7,916 bases of DNA, from positions 1 to 7,916 of the forward strand of contig DLMX01000065.1 in the NCBI GenBank assembly GCA_002479405.1, in the 5' to 3' direction. A program made the translations under genes and the position numbers. The notes under the pieces are model-generated. The model made no database searches, was not told the origin of the DNA, and saw only the letters and a program-made list of their open reading frames with translations. This document shows, piece after piece, positions 1 through 5,830 of this stretch (the first letter of the stretch is position 1; every line of letters begins with the position of its first letter). This DNA is from Methylophilaceae bacterium UBA7525 (GTDB taxonomy: Bacteria > Pseudomonadota > Gammaproteobacteria > Burkholderiales > Methylophilaceae).

Positions 1-324
1 CGACTTCTCTTCCTTCATCATCGGGGAAGGTTCAGTCACGGCAGTCTTGGTTGCCATGGTCAGGTGACGCAGAACGGCGTCGTTGAATTTGAATGCCAGC
101 TCAAGCTCATCCAGCACGGCCTGGTTACATTCAATGTTCATGAGCACGTAATGTGCCTTGTGGATTTTCTGGATAGGGTAAGCCAGTTGACGACGACCCC
201 AGTCTTCGAGACGGTGCATGGTGCCACCGTTCGAAGTTACCAGAGTGCGATAACGCTCGATCATCGCTGGTACTTGTTCACTTTGATCCGGGTGGACGAT
301 AAAGACCACTTCATAATGTCGCAT
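1..324 (-). CDS. rpsF: 30S ribosomal protein S6 (3' end cut by window edge)
   Basis: Small-subunit ribosomal protein S6, which binds S18 on the platform of the 30S subunit. The minus-strand reading frame begins MRHYEVVFIVHPDQSEQV, the standard S6 opening, and contains the family segment LEDWGRRQLAYPIQKIHKAHY followed by NDAVLRHLTM. Only 108 residues are visible; the family is usually about 125-140 residues, so roughly the last 20-30 residues lie left of position 1. The ATG at 322-324 is chosen because a strong ribosome binding site (AAGGAGA) sits 5 bases upstream and the protein start matches the family. In most proteobacteria rpsF leads an rpsF-(priB)-rpsR-rplI operon, which would continue outside the window. 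Identification is secure. Confidence 0.97.
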   Translation of the reverse strand, partial: MRHYEVVFIVHPDQSEQVPAMIERYRTLVTSNGGTMHRLEDWGRRQLAYPIQKIHKAHYVLMNIECNQAVLDELELAFKFNDAVLRHLTMATKTAVTEPSPMMKEEKS

Positions 325-426
325 ACATTCTCCTTTTGGATTAGCAGGCTCCCATTTATGCGCAATGATGAGCCAAGGTTGAAAAGTCCGCGATTATATG
401 CGATTTCTACAATAAAGACCAGTCAA
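325..426 (-). promoter_or_regulatory. rpsF promoter and leader
   Basis: On the minus strand a perfect TATAAT -10 box lies at 393-398, giving an expected start near 386 and a leader of about 60 bases. The best -35-like word, TTGACT at 421-426, is 22 bases from the -10, which is too far for a normal sigma-70 pair, so a weaker -35 probably serves. Within the leader, GGCTC and GAGCC (370-374 and 347-351) can pair as a 5-bp stem around an 18-base loop. S6 operons are often autoregulated by the S6:S18 complex through a leader structure, but I do not see the CCG-containing loop of the known motif, so this is only a possible control site. Confidence 0.5.
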
Positions 427-460
427 ATCAGGGCATTTCCTTCATGATTCCGCACACAGA

Positions 461-856
461 CTAACCGGCAAACCACTGCCGCGCCATATGGACGGTGAGA
501 AAACCCAATATCGTCAGCAGCAATGATCCAAGCAGATGACTGAGGATGTGCGCGGAAGCCCAGCCGTACTGGGCCCGCGACAACAAGTCCACAGCTTCGG
601 CCGAAAACGTGGAGAACGTGGTCAGGCCGCCGAGAAAACCGGTCGTGATGAGCAGGCGCATTTCAGGCGAAATGCTGTGCTCCCCCGACAGCACCGCCAT
701 GGCGATGCCGATCAGGTAGCCTCCAATCAGATTGACCGCCAATGTACCCAACGGAATGGAGGGATGCACCGCATTCAGCAGCATGCCCAAACCCCACCGG
801 AGCCAGGCTCCCATGGCCGCGCCTATACCAACTGCAATAAAACTGCCGATTCCCAT
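461..856 (-). CDS. crcB: Fluoride ion channel CrcB/Fluc
   Basis: Small inner-membrane protein of the Fluc family; in known members it works as an antiparallel dimer that lets fluoride leave the cell and protects against fluoride toxicity. The 131-residue length is typical, and four hydrophobic segments are visible (about 3-27, 35-56, 67-92, 100-124). Signature elements are present: N42 in VNLIGGYLIG, and the GGLTTFSTFS motif at 76-85, which holds the phenylalanines of the fluoride path and the glycine/threonine of the central sodium site. The ATG at 854-856 has GAGGGGA upstream and is the only start in frame after a TGA at 890-892. It lies 136 bp upstream of rpsF on the same strand; since rpsF has its own -10, the two may be separate units. 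No fluoride riboswitch consensus was recognised upstream. Confidence 0.96.
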   Translation of the reverse strand: MGIGSFIAVGIGAAMGAWLRWGLGMLLNAVHPSIPLGTLAVNLIGGYLIGIAMAVLSGEHSISPEMRLLITTGFLGGLTTFSTFSAEAVDLLSRAQYGWASAHILSHLLGSLLLTILGFLTVHMARQWFAG

Positions 857-951
857 AACATCCCCTCTATCCGCCCGGCCCTGCTTGATTCACCCTTGGC
901 ACCCCAGTATCATGAGGTGCGGCCCTTGAAAAATTAAAAGCATCATCAAAA

Positions 952-980
952 TTGACAATCAGGGTATCAGGCCGTATCGA
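952..980 (+). promoter_or_regulatory. Candidate sigma-70 promoter of glgA
   Basis: A perfect -35 box TTGACA (952-957) is followed, after exactly 17 bases, by TATCGA (975-980), which keeps the TAT of the -10 consensus but only 3 of 6 positions overall. Transcription would begin near 987, giving a leader of about 50 bases that contains the palindrome at 1003-1012. The strong -35 combined with a poor -10 suggests an activated or moderate promoter; this is inference from sequence alone. Confidence 0.45.
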
Positions 981-1002
981 TTACATACAACAATAACAGT
1001 CC

Positions 1003-1012
1003 AACAATTGTT
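1003..1012. repeat. 10-bp perfect palindrome in glgA leader
   Basis: AACAATTGTT is a perfect palindrome lying between the candidate glgA promoter and the GTG start. The flanking bases do not extend the symmetry. It could be an operator half-site or simply chance in AT-rich DNA; no regulator can be named. Confidence 0.25.
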
Positions 1013-1036
1013 CTTAATCAGTCGGGTATTTTATCA

Positions 1037-2488
1037 GTGCGCATCCTGTTCGTAACTTCCGAAGCCCACCCTCTCATCAAAACGGGCGGCCTCGCCGATG
1101 TCAGCGGCTCATTGCCAGCCGCACTACAAGGTCTCGGTGCAGATATCCGTATTCTGCTCCCCGGTTATCCGCAAGTGCTGGAAAAAGCCGGAAATCTGCA
1201 ACACCTTGCCCGCTTCGATCATTTGCCACTGATCGGCTCAGCCAACCTGCTGATCGGCACCATGCCAGACACTGACGTGCCGGTCATGGTAGTCGAGGCT
1301 CCTGCCCTCTATCATCGAACCGGCGGACCTTACGCCGATGCCAGCGGGCGCGAATGGGAAGACAATGCACTGCGATTCGGCATACTGTCACGCATTGCTG
1401 CCCTGCTTGCCTGCAATGACAGCCCGGTCGCGGACTGGCACCCGGATATCGTGCATTGCAACGACTGGCAAAGCGGACTTACCCCGGCTTATATGCACTA
1501 CATGACAAACGCAGCACCGGCAAAGTCCATCATCAGCGTGCACAATCTGGCGTTTCAGGGCTGCTATCCTGCAGAATGGGTCGAGCGCCTGGGGTTGCCG
1601 GCCGAGAGCTACCAGATACATGGTGTCGAGTATCACCATCAACTTTCTTTCCTCAAGGCCGGACTTTATTACGCCGACGCCATCAGCACGGTCAGCCCGA
1701 CCTATGCGCGTGAAATACGCACCACCGAGTTCGGCTTCGGCATGGAAGGCCTGCTGGCCAGTCGTCAGCATGATCTACAGGGCATACTCAACGGTATCGA
1801 CATTCAGGAATGGGATCCCGCCAGCGACCCCTATCTCGCGAAGAATTACGACGCCAATCAATTGCAGGGCAAAAAAGAGGTGAAAGCAGCCCTGCAGGCG
1901 CAATTGGGACTCAAGGTCTCTGCCGAGACACCGTTGCTTGGTGTCGTCAGCCGCCTCACTCACCAGAAGGGGCTGGACATGTTCCTCTCCATCGCCGAGC
2001 GCATGGTGCAGAACGGCTGCCAGATCGTGCTACTTGGTAGCGGTGAACATCACATGGAGCAAGGTTACAGCCATCTGGCACACACTTACCCTGAACAAGT
2101 CAGCGTCACCATAGGCTACAACGAACCGTTGTCGCATCAGATCATGGCAGGTGCGGACATCTTCATCATGCCATCGCGTTTCGAACCCTGCGGCCTCAAT
2201 CAGATGTACGGCCTGCGCTATGGCACGCCACCGGTCGTCACGCATACCGGTGGCCTGGCAGATTCGGTCACCGATACCCATGAGGAAACATTACAGAGCG
2301 GCAAGGCCAACGGCTTCGTCATGCCGGCCACAGATGCGGTCCAGCTGCTGCTTACTATAGAAAGAGCCCTGCACTTTTACCACGATGGGGCCGTCTGGTC
2401 ACAAATCCAGCGCAATGGCATGGCGCTCGACCTCGGTTGGCGGCATAGCGCTCAAGCCTATATGGAGCTCTACCAGCGATTGCTTTAA
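1037..2488 (+). CDS. glgA: Glycogen synthase (ADP-glucose:starch glucosyltransferase)
   Basis: Elongates alpha-1,4-glucan chains from ADP-glucose in glycogen synthesis; a cytoplasmic GT5-family, GT-B fold enzyme. The 483-residue length fits the family (E. coli 477). The N-terminal domain opens MRILFVTSEAHPLIKTGGLADV with K15 of the ADP-glucose-binding KTGGL motif; H169 in HNLAFQG matches the family's active-site histidine. The C-terminal domain carries the PSRFEPCGLNQ segment with catalytic-region E383, followed by a second THTGGLADSV glycine loop. The start is GTG (1037), fixed by alignment with the family N-terminus; no ATG is in frame upstream and no good Shine-Dalgarno sequence precedes it (only GTCGGG about 10 bases upstream), suggesting modest translation. 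The gene stands alone: glgB, glgC, glgP and glgX are not adjacent in this window. It ends before a strong terminator. Confidence 0.97.
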   Translation: MRILFVTSEAHPLIKTGGLADVSGSLPAALQGLGADIRILLPGYPQVLEKAGNLQHLARFDHLPLIGSANLLIGTMPDTDVPVMVVEAPALYHRTGGPYADASGREWEDNALRFGILSRIAALLACNDSPVADWHPDIVHCNDWQSGLTPAYMHYMTNAAPAKSIISVHNLAFQGCYPAEWVERLGLPAESYQIHGVEYHHQLSFLKAGLYYADAISTVSPTYAREIRTTEFGFGMEGLLASRQHDLQGILNGIDIQEWDPASDPYLAKNYDANQLQGKKEVKAALQAQLGLKVSAETPLLGVVSRLTHQKGLDMFLSIAERMVQNGCQIVLLGSGEHHMEQGYSHLAHTYPEQVSVTIGYNEPLSHQIMAGADIFIMPSRFEPCGLNQMYGLRYGTPPVVTHTGGLADSVTDTHEETLQSGKANGFVMPATDAVQLLLTIERALHFYHDGAVWSQIQRNGMALDLGWRHSAQAYMELYQRLL

Positions 2489-2529
2489 GCAAGTCCTGCC
2501 TTTAGTGCCAAGTAATAAAACCAAGCAAC

Positions 2530-2563
2530 AAAAAAGCCTGCATTGAAAAATGCAGGCTTTTTT
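2530..2563. terminator. Bidirectional rho-independent terminator (glgA / orn)
   Basis: Arms 2530-2544 and 2549-2563 are perfectly complementary over 15 bp (core GCCTGCATT), closing a GAAA tetraloop; the arms begin with six A and end with six T, so a U tract follows the GC-rich stem in either direction. It lies 41 bases past the glgA stop and serves that gene; on the minus strand it can also end transcripts that run on from orn. Confidence 0.93.
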
Positions 2564-2617
2564 CATATTTCTGTCACACAGGCAGGGTAAATTACGCCTC
2601 GGCTTAAGTACGAATTT

Positions 2618-2633
2618 TGGCACACTTAATGCT
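2618..2633 (+). promoter_or_regulatory. Sigma-54-like -24/-12 sequence
   Basis: TGGCACACTTAATGCT matches the sigma-54 consensus at the key positions: TGGCAC at the -24 element, and GC exactly 10 bases after the GG for the -12 element. Transcription would begin near 2643. The word TGGCAC occurs several more times in the window, inside genes, but the copies I checked lack the GC at the right distance. No enhancer (NtrC-like) site was recognised upstream, and one such match is within what chance allows, so confidence is limited. Confidence 0.35.
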
Positions 2634-2640
2634 TATTCAT

Positions 2641-2667
2641 AAGCGAGCTTTCTCCAAAGCTTTGCTT
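2641..2667. repeat. Imperfect inverted repeat (hairpin)
   Basis: AAGC (2641-2644), AGCTTT (2646-2651), loop CTCC, AAAGCT (2656-2661), GCTT (2664-2667) form a 6-bp plus 4-bp stem with a 1x2 internal loop. It overlaps a second inverted repeat, GCTTAT-TC-ATAAGC, at 2631-2644, so the two cannot both form fully. The compact run of palindromes resembles REP-like intergenic repeats, but there is only one copy in the window. Confidence 0.5.
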
Positions 2668-2705
2668 CTCCTCCCTTCGGGTGCGCTTGTCGCACCCTCT
2701 TTTTT
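2643..2705 (+). ncRNA. Candidate small RNA (about 63 nt), unnamed
   Basis: Between a sigma-54-like promoter and a terminator hairpin with T tract lies a short segment that could be an independent small RNA. It would fold into a first hairpin (AGCTTT-CTCC-AAAGCT, 2646-2661, extended by AAGC/GCTT across a small internal loop if the transcript starts a few bases earlier), then a pyrimidine-rich stretch CTTCTCCTCCC at 2665-2675 that is complementary to purine-rich ribosome binding sites, and finally the terminator stem 2679-2697. This promoter / seed / terminator order is that of Hfq-type regulatory RNAs. The alternative is a dispersed palindromic repeat with no transcript of its own. All functional statements are inference. 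Confidence 0.3.
2679..2705 (+). terminator. Second rho-independent terminator, plus strand
   Basis: GGGTGCG (2679-2685) and CGCACCC (2691-2697) form a 7-bp GC-rich stem with a CTTGT loop, followed at once by TCTTTTTT (2698-2705). It is oriented to stop plus-strand transcription. Since glgA is already terminated at 2563, this one either backs it up, shields orn from antisense transcription, or ends a separate short transcript starting in between. Confidence 0.7.
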
Positions 2706-2729
2706 ACCGGTGCGACTCGTACCAGGAAG

Positions 2730-3278
2730 CTAATCCAGCTTGATAAAATGCTCTCGATAATACTTAAGCTCTTCAATTGATTCATAAATATCTGCCAGCG
2801 CCTCATGCTTGCTGGCCTTCTTGAAACCGTTGTAGATTGCCGGCTTCCAGCGCCTGGACAACTCCTTGAATACGCTGACATCCAGATTGCGGTAATGGAA
2901 ATATGCCTCCAAATCAGGCATGTAGCGCGCCATAAAGCGGCGATCCTGGCAAATGGAGTTGCCGCACATGGGCGATTTTCCGGCCGGCACATGCACCTTG
3001 AGGAATTCAAGCATCTGCGCGGTAGCGCCTGCTTCATCCAGCCCGGAGGCCTTGACCTTCTCGATCAGGCCGGAGCGGCCATGGGTTCCCTTGTTCCAGG
3101 CATCCATTCCATCCAGAACCGCATCAGATTGGTGCACAACCAGTACCGGCGATTCAGCCACCACATTCAGTTCCGCATCAGTCACCACTGCGGCAACTTC
3201 CAGTATGCGATCGTTTTCAGGTGATAACCCGCTCATTTCCATATCCAGCCAGATCAGGTTGTCGTTATTCGATGCCAT
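2730..3278 (-). CDS. orn: Oligoribonuclease (DEDDh 3'-5' exoribonuclease)
   Basis: Degrades 2-5 nt RNA fragments to mononucleotides at the end of mRNA decay and, in bacteria with cyclic-di-GMP, hydrolyses pGpG. All catalytic DEDDh residues are in place with E. coli numbering: D12 and E14 (WLDMEMSG), D112 (QDRRF), H158 and D163 (KHEALAD). The protein ends in the family's YYREHFIKLD tail. The open frame runs upstream to 3329, but the family length (about 181) and N-terminus favour the ATG at 3276-3278 (182 residues, starting MASNNDNLIW), with GGA 7 bases upstream; the adjacent ATG at 3279-3281 is equally possible. One change from E. coli is C110 in place of glycine in GNSIGQDRR. It is divergent from the protease operon, 100 bp apart. 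Essential in many proteobacteria. Confidence 0.97.
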   Translation of the reverse strand: MASNNDNLIWLDMEMSGLSPENDRILEVAAVVTDAELNVVAESPVLVVHQSDAVLDGMDAWNKGTHGRSGLIEKVKASGLDEAGATAQMLEFLKVHVPAGKSPMCGNSICQDRRFMARYMPDLEAYFHYRNLDVSVFKELSRRWKPAIYNGFKKASKHEALADIYESIEELKYYREHFIKLD

Positions 3279-3342
3279 CATGATTTCCATTAAAATTGTG
3301 CGATAAGCCGCTGTTGGTGAACCTTCCACCAGAGGAAGCTTC

Positions 3343-3348
3343 TATAAT
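3343..3348 (+). promoter_or_regulatory. -10 box of the ste24-like operon
   Basis: A perfect TATAAT at 3343-3348 would start transcription near 3355, about 24 bases before the protease ATG. No good -35 is found at 16-18 bases; TTGGTG at 3314-3319 is 23 bases away. An 8-bp palindrome GAAGCTTC (3335-3342) abuts the -10 box. This promoter probably drives the four genes to 6750. Confidence 0.5.
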
Positions 3349-3378
3349 GCTATTAGTTTAACTGAAAAGCGTTCAATC

Positions 3379-4629
3379 ATGGCTTCAACACTCACTACCG
3401 TATTCGTCGCCCTGCTCGTCATCACGACCTTGACCCGTGTTTGGCTGGGACGGCGTCATGTCGATTACGTGCAGTCGCATCGGAACCAAGTACCCTCCGC
3501 ATTTGCCGGCAGCATCAGTCTGGATGCACATCAGAAGGCAGCTGACTACACCTCAGCCAAGACCCGCCTGGTAATCGCTGAGAGCATCGCGCAGGCTATC
3601 CTGCTTGCACTGCTGACCGTTGGCGGCGGCCTCATGCTGATCGACGAGGTATGGCGTAGCGTGATTACCGAAAGCGAGATCATGCGCGGCGCCCTGGTCA
3701 TTCTCAGCGCATTCATCGTCAGTGCGGTGGTGGAATTGCCATTCGACTATTACAAGACCTTTGTCGTTGACCAGAAATTCGGCTTCAACAAGATGACCCC
3801 TGGCATGTTCTTCAGTGATCTGATCAAGCACAGTTTGGTCGGCTTGGTACTGGGCGCCCCTATCCTGTTCGCGGCGCTGGCACTGATGCAAAGCTCCGGT
3901 GACTACTGGTGGCTCTACCTGTGGGTGGTCTGGAGTGTATTCAATCTGTTGATGCTCGCTGTCTACCCGACCTTCATCGCCCCATTATTCAACAAATTCT
4001 CGCCGCTGACGGATGAACCGCTGAAAAAGCGTATCGAAGCCTTGCTGTCCAAGTGCGGCTTCAAGTCCCAGGGGCTGTTTGTCATGGACGGTTCGACCCG
4101 CAGCAGTCACGGCAACGCCTATTTCACCGGCTTTGGTTCAAGCAAACGCGTGGTGTTCTTCGACACCTTGCTCGACCGCCTGGACGGCAATGAGATCGAA
4201 GCGGTACTGGCCCACGAACTCGGCCACTTCAAGCATCATCATGTCATCAAGCGCATCGTGCTGATGTTCGTCGTCAGCTTCCTTGGCCTCGCCCTGCTCG
4301 GCTGGCTCAAGAATCAAGGCTGGTTCTATGAAGGCCTTGGCATCACTCAGCCGAGCGATTACATGGCCCTGCTGCTGTTCCTGCTGGCGAGTCCGGTCTT
4401 CCTGTTCCTGTTGCGTCCGCTACTGGCCAGCTATTCACGCAAGAACGAATTTGAAGCTGATGAATATGCAGCCAGGAATGCCGAAGCGAGACACTTGGTC
4501 GAGGCGCTGGTGAAACTCTATCGCGACAACGCGTCGACACTGACGCCTGACCCGCTACATTCGGCATTCTATGATTCACATCCGCCTGCCAGTATCCGCA
4601 TCTCGAAACTGGCCAAATTCACCGGATAA
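3379..4629 (+). CDS. Ste24-like M48 membrane metalloprotease
   Basis: Integral-membrane zinc endopeptidase of the Ste24/CAAX prenyl protease 1 type (peptidase family M48A). About seven hydrophobic segments are visible (roughly 3-22, 67-88, 104-122, 152-172, 178-200, 291-311, 329-350), with the M48 N-terminal membrane domain covering the first 200 residues. The active-site motif HELGH is at 279-283 (zinc ligands H279 and H283, catalytic E280); the third ligand is E359 in NEFEADEYA, and the conserved SHPP segment lies at 400-403. Length 416 fits the family. Bacteria lack prenylated CAAX substrates, so the bacterial role is probably membrane protein quality control; that is inference. The ATG at 3379 has only a weak upstream GAAAAG. 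First gene of the operon, 16 bp from the cytochrome gene. Confidence 0.93.
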   Translation: MASTLTTVFVALLVITTLTRVWLGRRHVDYVQSHRNQVPSAFAGSISLDAHQKAADYTSAKTRLVIAESIAQAILLALLTVGGGLMLIDEVWRSVITESEIMRGALVILSAFIVSAVVELPFDYYKTFVVDQKFGFNKMTPGMFFSDLIKHSLVGLVLGAPILFAALALMQSSGDYWWLYLWVVWSVFNLLMLAVYPTFIAPLFNKFSPLTDEPLKKRIEALLSKCGFKSQGLFVMDGSTRSSHGNAYFTGFGSSKRVVFFDTLLDRLDGNEIEAVLAHELGHFKHHHVIKRIVLMFVVSFLGLALLGWLKNQGWFYEGLGITQPSDYMALLLFLLASPVFLFLLRPLLASYSRKNEFEADEYAARNAEARHLVEALVKLYRDNASTLTPDPLHSAFYDSHPPASIRISKLAKFTG

Positions 4630-4645
4630 CGAGAGGAAACCTGCC

Positions 4646-4957
4646 ATGTCGAGATTGCTGCTGTCCTTCAGTCTGATTCTTATCTCATACACGGCAGGTG
4701 CCGAACCCTTTACCGAAGGCGACTTCAGTATCGGCAAAAGCATGGTCGAGAAGCATTGCATCGCCTGTCATGCCGAACGCTTCGGCGGTGACGGTTCCGC
4801 CATCTACACACGCGAGAACCGCCTGGTAAAAAGCTCGCGTGGTTTACTGGCGCAAATCCGCAACTGCAACACCATGCTCGACCTGAAATGGTTCGAGGAC
4901 GAAGAACTGCATGTGGCGAATTACCTGAACAAGACCTACTACAAGTTTGAAAAATAA
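4646..4957 (+). CDS. Small periplasmic c-type cytochrome
   Basis: Predicted exported mono-haem c-type cytochrome of 103 residues. A signal peptide spans about residues 1-19 (MSRLLLSFSLILISYTAGA) with likely cleavage before EPF. The single haem-attachment motif CIACH is at 38-42, giving a mature protein of about 84 residues. M77 (in CNTMLDLKWF) is a plausible distal haem ligand, and an extra cysteine, C74, sits beside it. An earlier in-frame ATG exists at 4571 inside the protease gene, but the ATG at 4646 is chosen because it follows a good GAGAGG site by 9 bases and begins the signal peptide. It lies 16 bp after the protease gene and its TAA touches the next gene. The electron-transfer partner is unknown; nothing in the window points to one. 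Haem motif and export signal are secure, role is not. Confidence 0.88.
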   Translation: MSRLLLSFSLILISYTAGAEPFTEGDFSIGKSMVEKHCIACHAERFGGDGSAIYTRENRLVKSSRGLLAQIRNCNTMLDLKWFEDEELHVANYLNKTYYKFEK

Positions 4958-5830
4958 TTGAACGAAATCCAGCAAGGCACCGTCACTGCCGCCTACGGCA
5001 AACGCTACGGCGTGGAACTGAATGATGGCCGGCAGATCAGCTGCGTGACGCGCGGCAAGAAAAATGACCTGGCCTGCGGCGATATTGTGCAGGTCAAACT
5101 CACGGACAGCCAAGAAGGCGTGGTAGAGAGTTTCAATCCTCGCAGCAATCTGCTCTACCGCAGCAATGCCTACAAAACCAAGCTGCTGGCTGCCAATGTG
5201 ACTCAGGTCGTCATCGTGCTTGCCACCCAGCCCAGCTTTTATGAAGCCCTGCTCAATCGCTGCCTGATTGCTGCCGAAGCCGCCGGAATCGGTGTGCTGA
5301 TCGTACTGAACAAATGTGACCTGGCCAGGAATGACGATGCCCTGCAAGCATTGAAGCTCTACCAGAGCCTGGGTTATCAGGTGCAGCTTCTCTCAGCCAA
5401 GCATGACATCGCACCGCTGAGACAATGGCTCAAAGGCCACACCAGCATACTGGTCGGGCAATCAGGCATGGGCAAATCAACCATCGTCAACGCACTATTG
5501 CCCGAACTGCAAGTCAGAACGCAGGAAGTTTCCACCGTGCTTGATAGCGGCAAACACACGACGACCGCCGCCCATCTTTACCATCTGGACAAGTACAGCC
5601 ATCTGATCGATTCGCCGGGCCTACAGGAATTCGGTTTGCACCATTTGAGCATCGAGCAACTGGAAAAAGCCTTCGTTGAATTCCGACCTTATCTGGGCAA
5701 ATGCCGCTTCAACAACTGCAGACATCTGAAGGAACCCGATTGTGCCGTGATCGAGGCAACGGAGTCTGGACAGATCTCCCCGCTAAGATTAGCCTGTTAT
5801 CAAGACTTGTTGGGTGAAATAGGCTCATGA
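4958..5830 (+). CDS. rsgA: Ribosome small subunit GTPase RsgA (YjeQ)
   Basis: Circularly permuted GTPase that checks late 30S subunit maturation and releases assembly factors. An OB-fold domain (about 1-70) precedes the permuted GTPase: G4 NKCD at 118-121, G1 GQSGMGKST at 167-175, G3 DSPG at 218-221. The C-terminal zinc knuckle is C249, C254, H256, C262, the spacing of E. coli RsgA. At 290 residues it is shorter than E. coli (350) but normal for forms lacking the long N-terminal extension. The start must be TTG at 4958, as an in-frame TAA lies immediately before it and the next possible start would cut the OB fold. No Shine-Dalgarno sequence is seen, so translation probably depends on ribosomes finishing the cytochrome gene. 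It overlaps the next gene by 4 bases (ATGA). Confidence 0.96.
   Translation: MNEIQQGTVTAAYGKRYGVELNDGRQISCVTRGKKNDLACGDIVQVKLTDSQEGVVESFNPRSNLLYRSNAYKTKLLAANVTQVVIVLATQPSFYEALLNRCLIAAEAAGIGVLIVLNKCDLARNDDALQALKLYQSLGYQVQLLSAKHDIAPLRQWLKGHTSILVGQSGMGKSTIVNALLPELQVRTQEVSTVLDSGKHTTTAAHLYHLDKYSHLIDSPGLQEFGLHHLSIEQLEKAFVEFRPYLGKCRFNNCRHLKEPDCAVIEATESGQISPLRLACYQDLLGEIGS

Larger units (their letters stand above)
857..1036. other. Divergent intergenic region crcB / glgA
   Basis: A 180-bp spacer holding the starts of two divergently transcribed genes. The plus-strand side has a recognisable promoter for glgA (described separately). On the crcB side I see only an AT-rich stretch (about 925-960) that could hold a weak promoter, then a GC-rich leader (860-925) without a convincing hairpin or riboswitch. 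A 10-bp perfect palindrome, AACAATTGTT, lies at 1003-1012 in the presumed glgA leader. Confidence 0.6.
2489..2729. other. Structured glgA-orn intergenic region
   Basis: A 241-bp spacer between convergent glgA and orn. In order it holds a bidirectional terminator (2530-2563), a plain stretch (2564-2610), a sigma-54-like promoter sequence (2618-2633), a tight inverted repeat GCTTAT-TC-ATAAGC (2631-2644), a hairpin (2641-2667), a pyrimidine-rich run (2664-2678), a terminator-like hairpin with T tract (2679-2705), and a further GGTGCGAC arm (2709-2716) complementary to one arm of that hairpin. No convincing coding sequence is seen. The density of structure is unusual for a convergent gene junction, which needs at most one terminator. 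Confidence 0.75.

Noticed and set aside
393..426. A shared unusual promoter class with TTG words 22-23 bases from TATAAT (rpsF, ste24-like gene, queD)
   Set aside because: TTGACT-22, TTGGTG-23 and TTGCAT-22 occur before three TATAAT boxes, but the hexamers differ and TTG is frequent. The spacing is outside what sigma-70 tolerates, so I treat it as coincidence.
64..447. 127-residue plus-strand reading frame opposite rpsF
   Set aside because: It is antisense to a certain ribosomal protein gene, has no recognisable domain, and covers the rpsF promoter.
536..937. 133-residue plus-strand reading frame opposite crcB
   Set aside because: Arg/His/Gln-rich translation typical of an antisense shadow; crcB on the other strand has all Fluc motifs.
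857..950. Fluoride riboswitch in front of crcB
   Set aside because: The minus-strand leader is GC-rich and has a GGGCGGAT run, but the paired core and pseudoknot elements of the crcB motif (GGNGATG ... CGCC ... TGATGCC) could not be arranged. A covariance-model scan would settle it.
2689..2716. Attenuator (terminator/antiterminator switch) on the plus strand
   Set aside because: The competing arm GGTGCGAC lies downstream of the T tract, so it would be made only after the termination decision. It cannot work as a classical antiterminator in that direction.
2633..3037. 134-residue minus-strand reading frame overlapping orn and running into the intergenic repeat
   Set aside because: It is a shadow of orn in another frame; its composition is not protein-like and orn's own frame is fully supported by catalytic motifs.
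4571..4645. Longer N-terminus for the cytochrome, starting inside the protease gene
   Set aside because: The extension would destroy the signal peptide position and overlap the protease C-terminus, while the ATG at 4646 has a good ribosome binding site.
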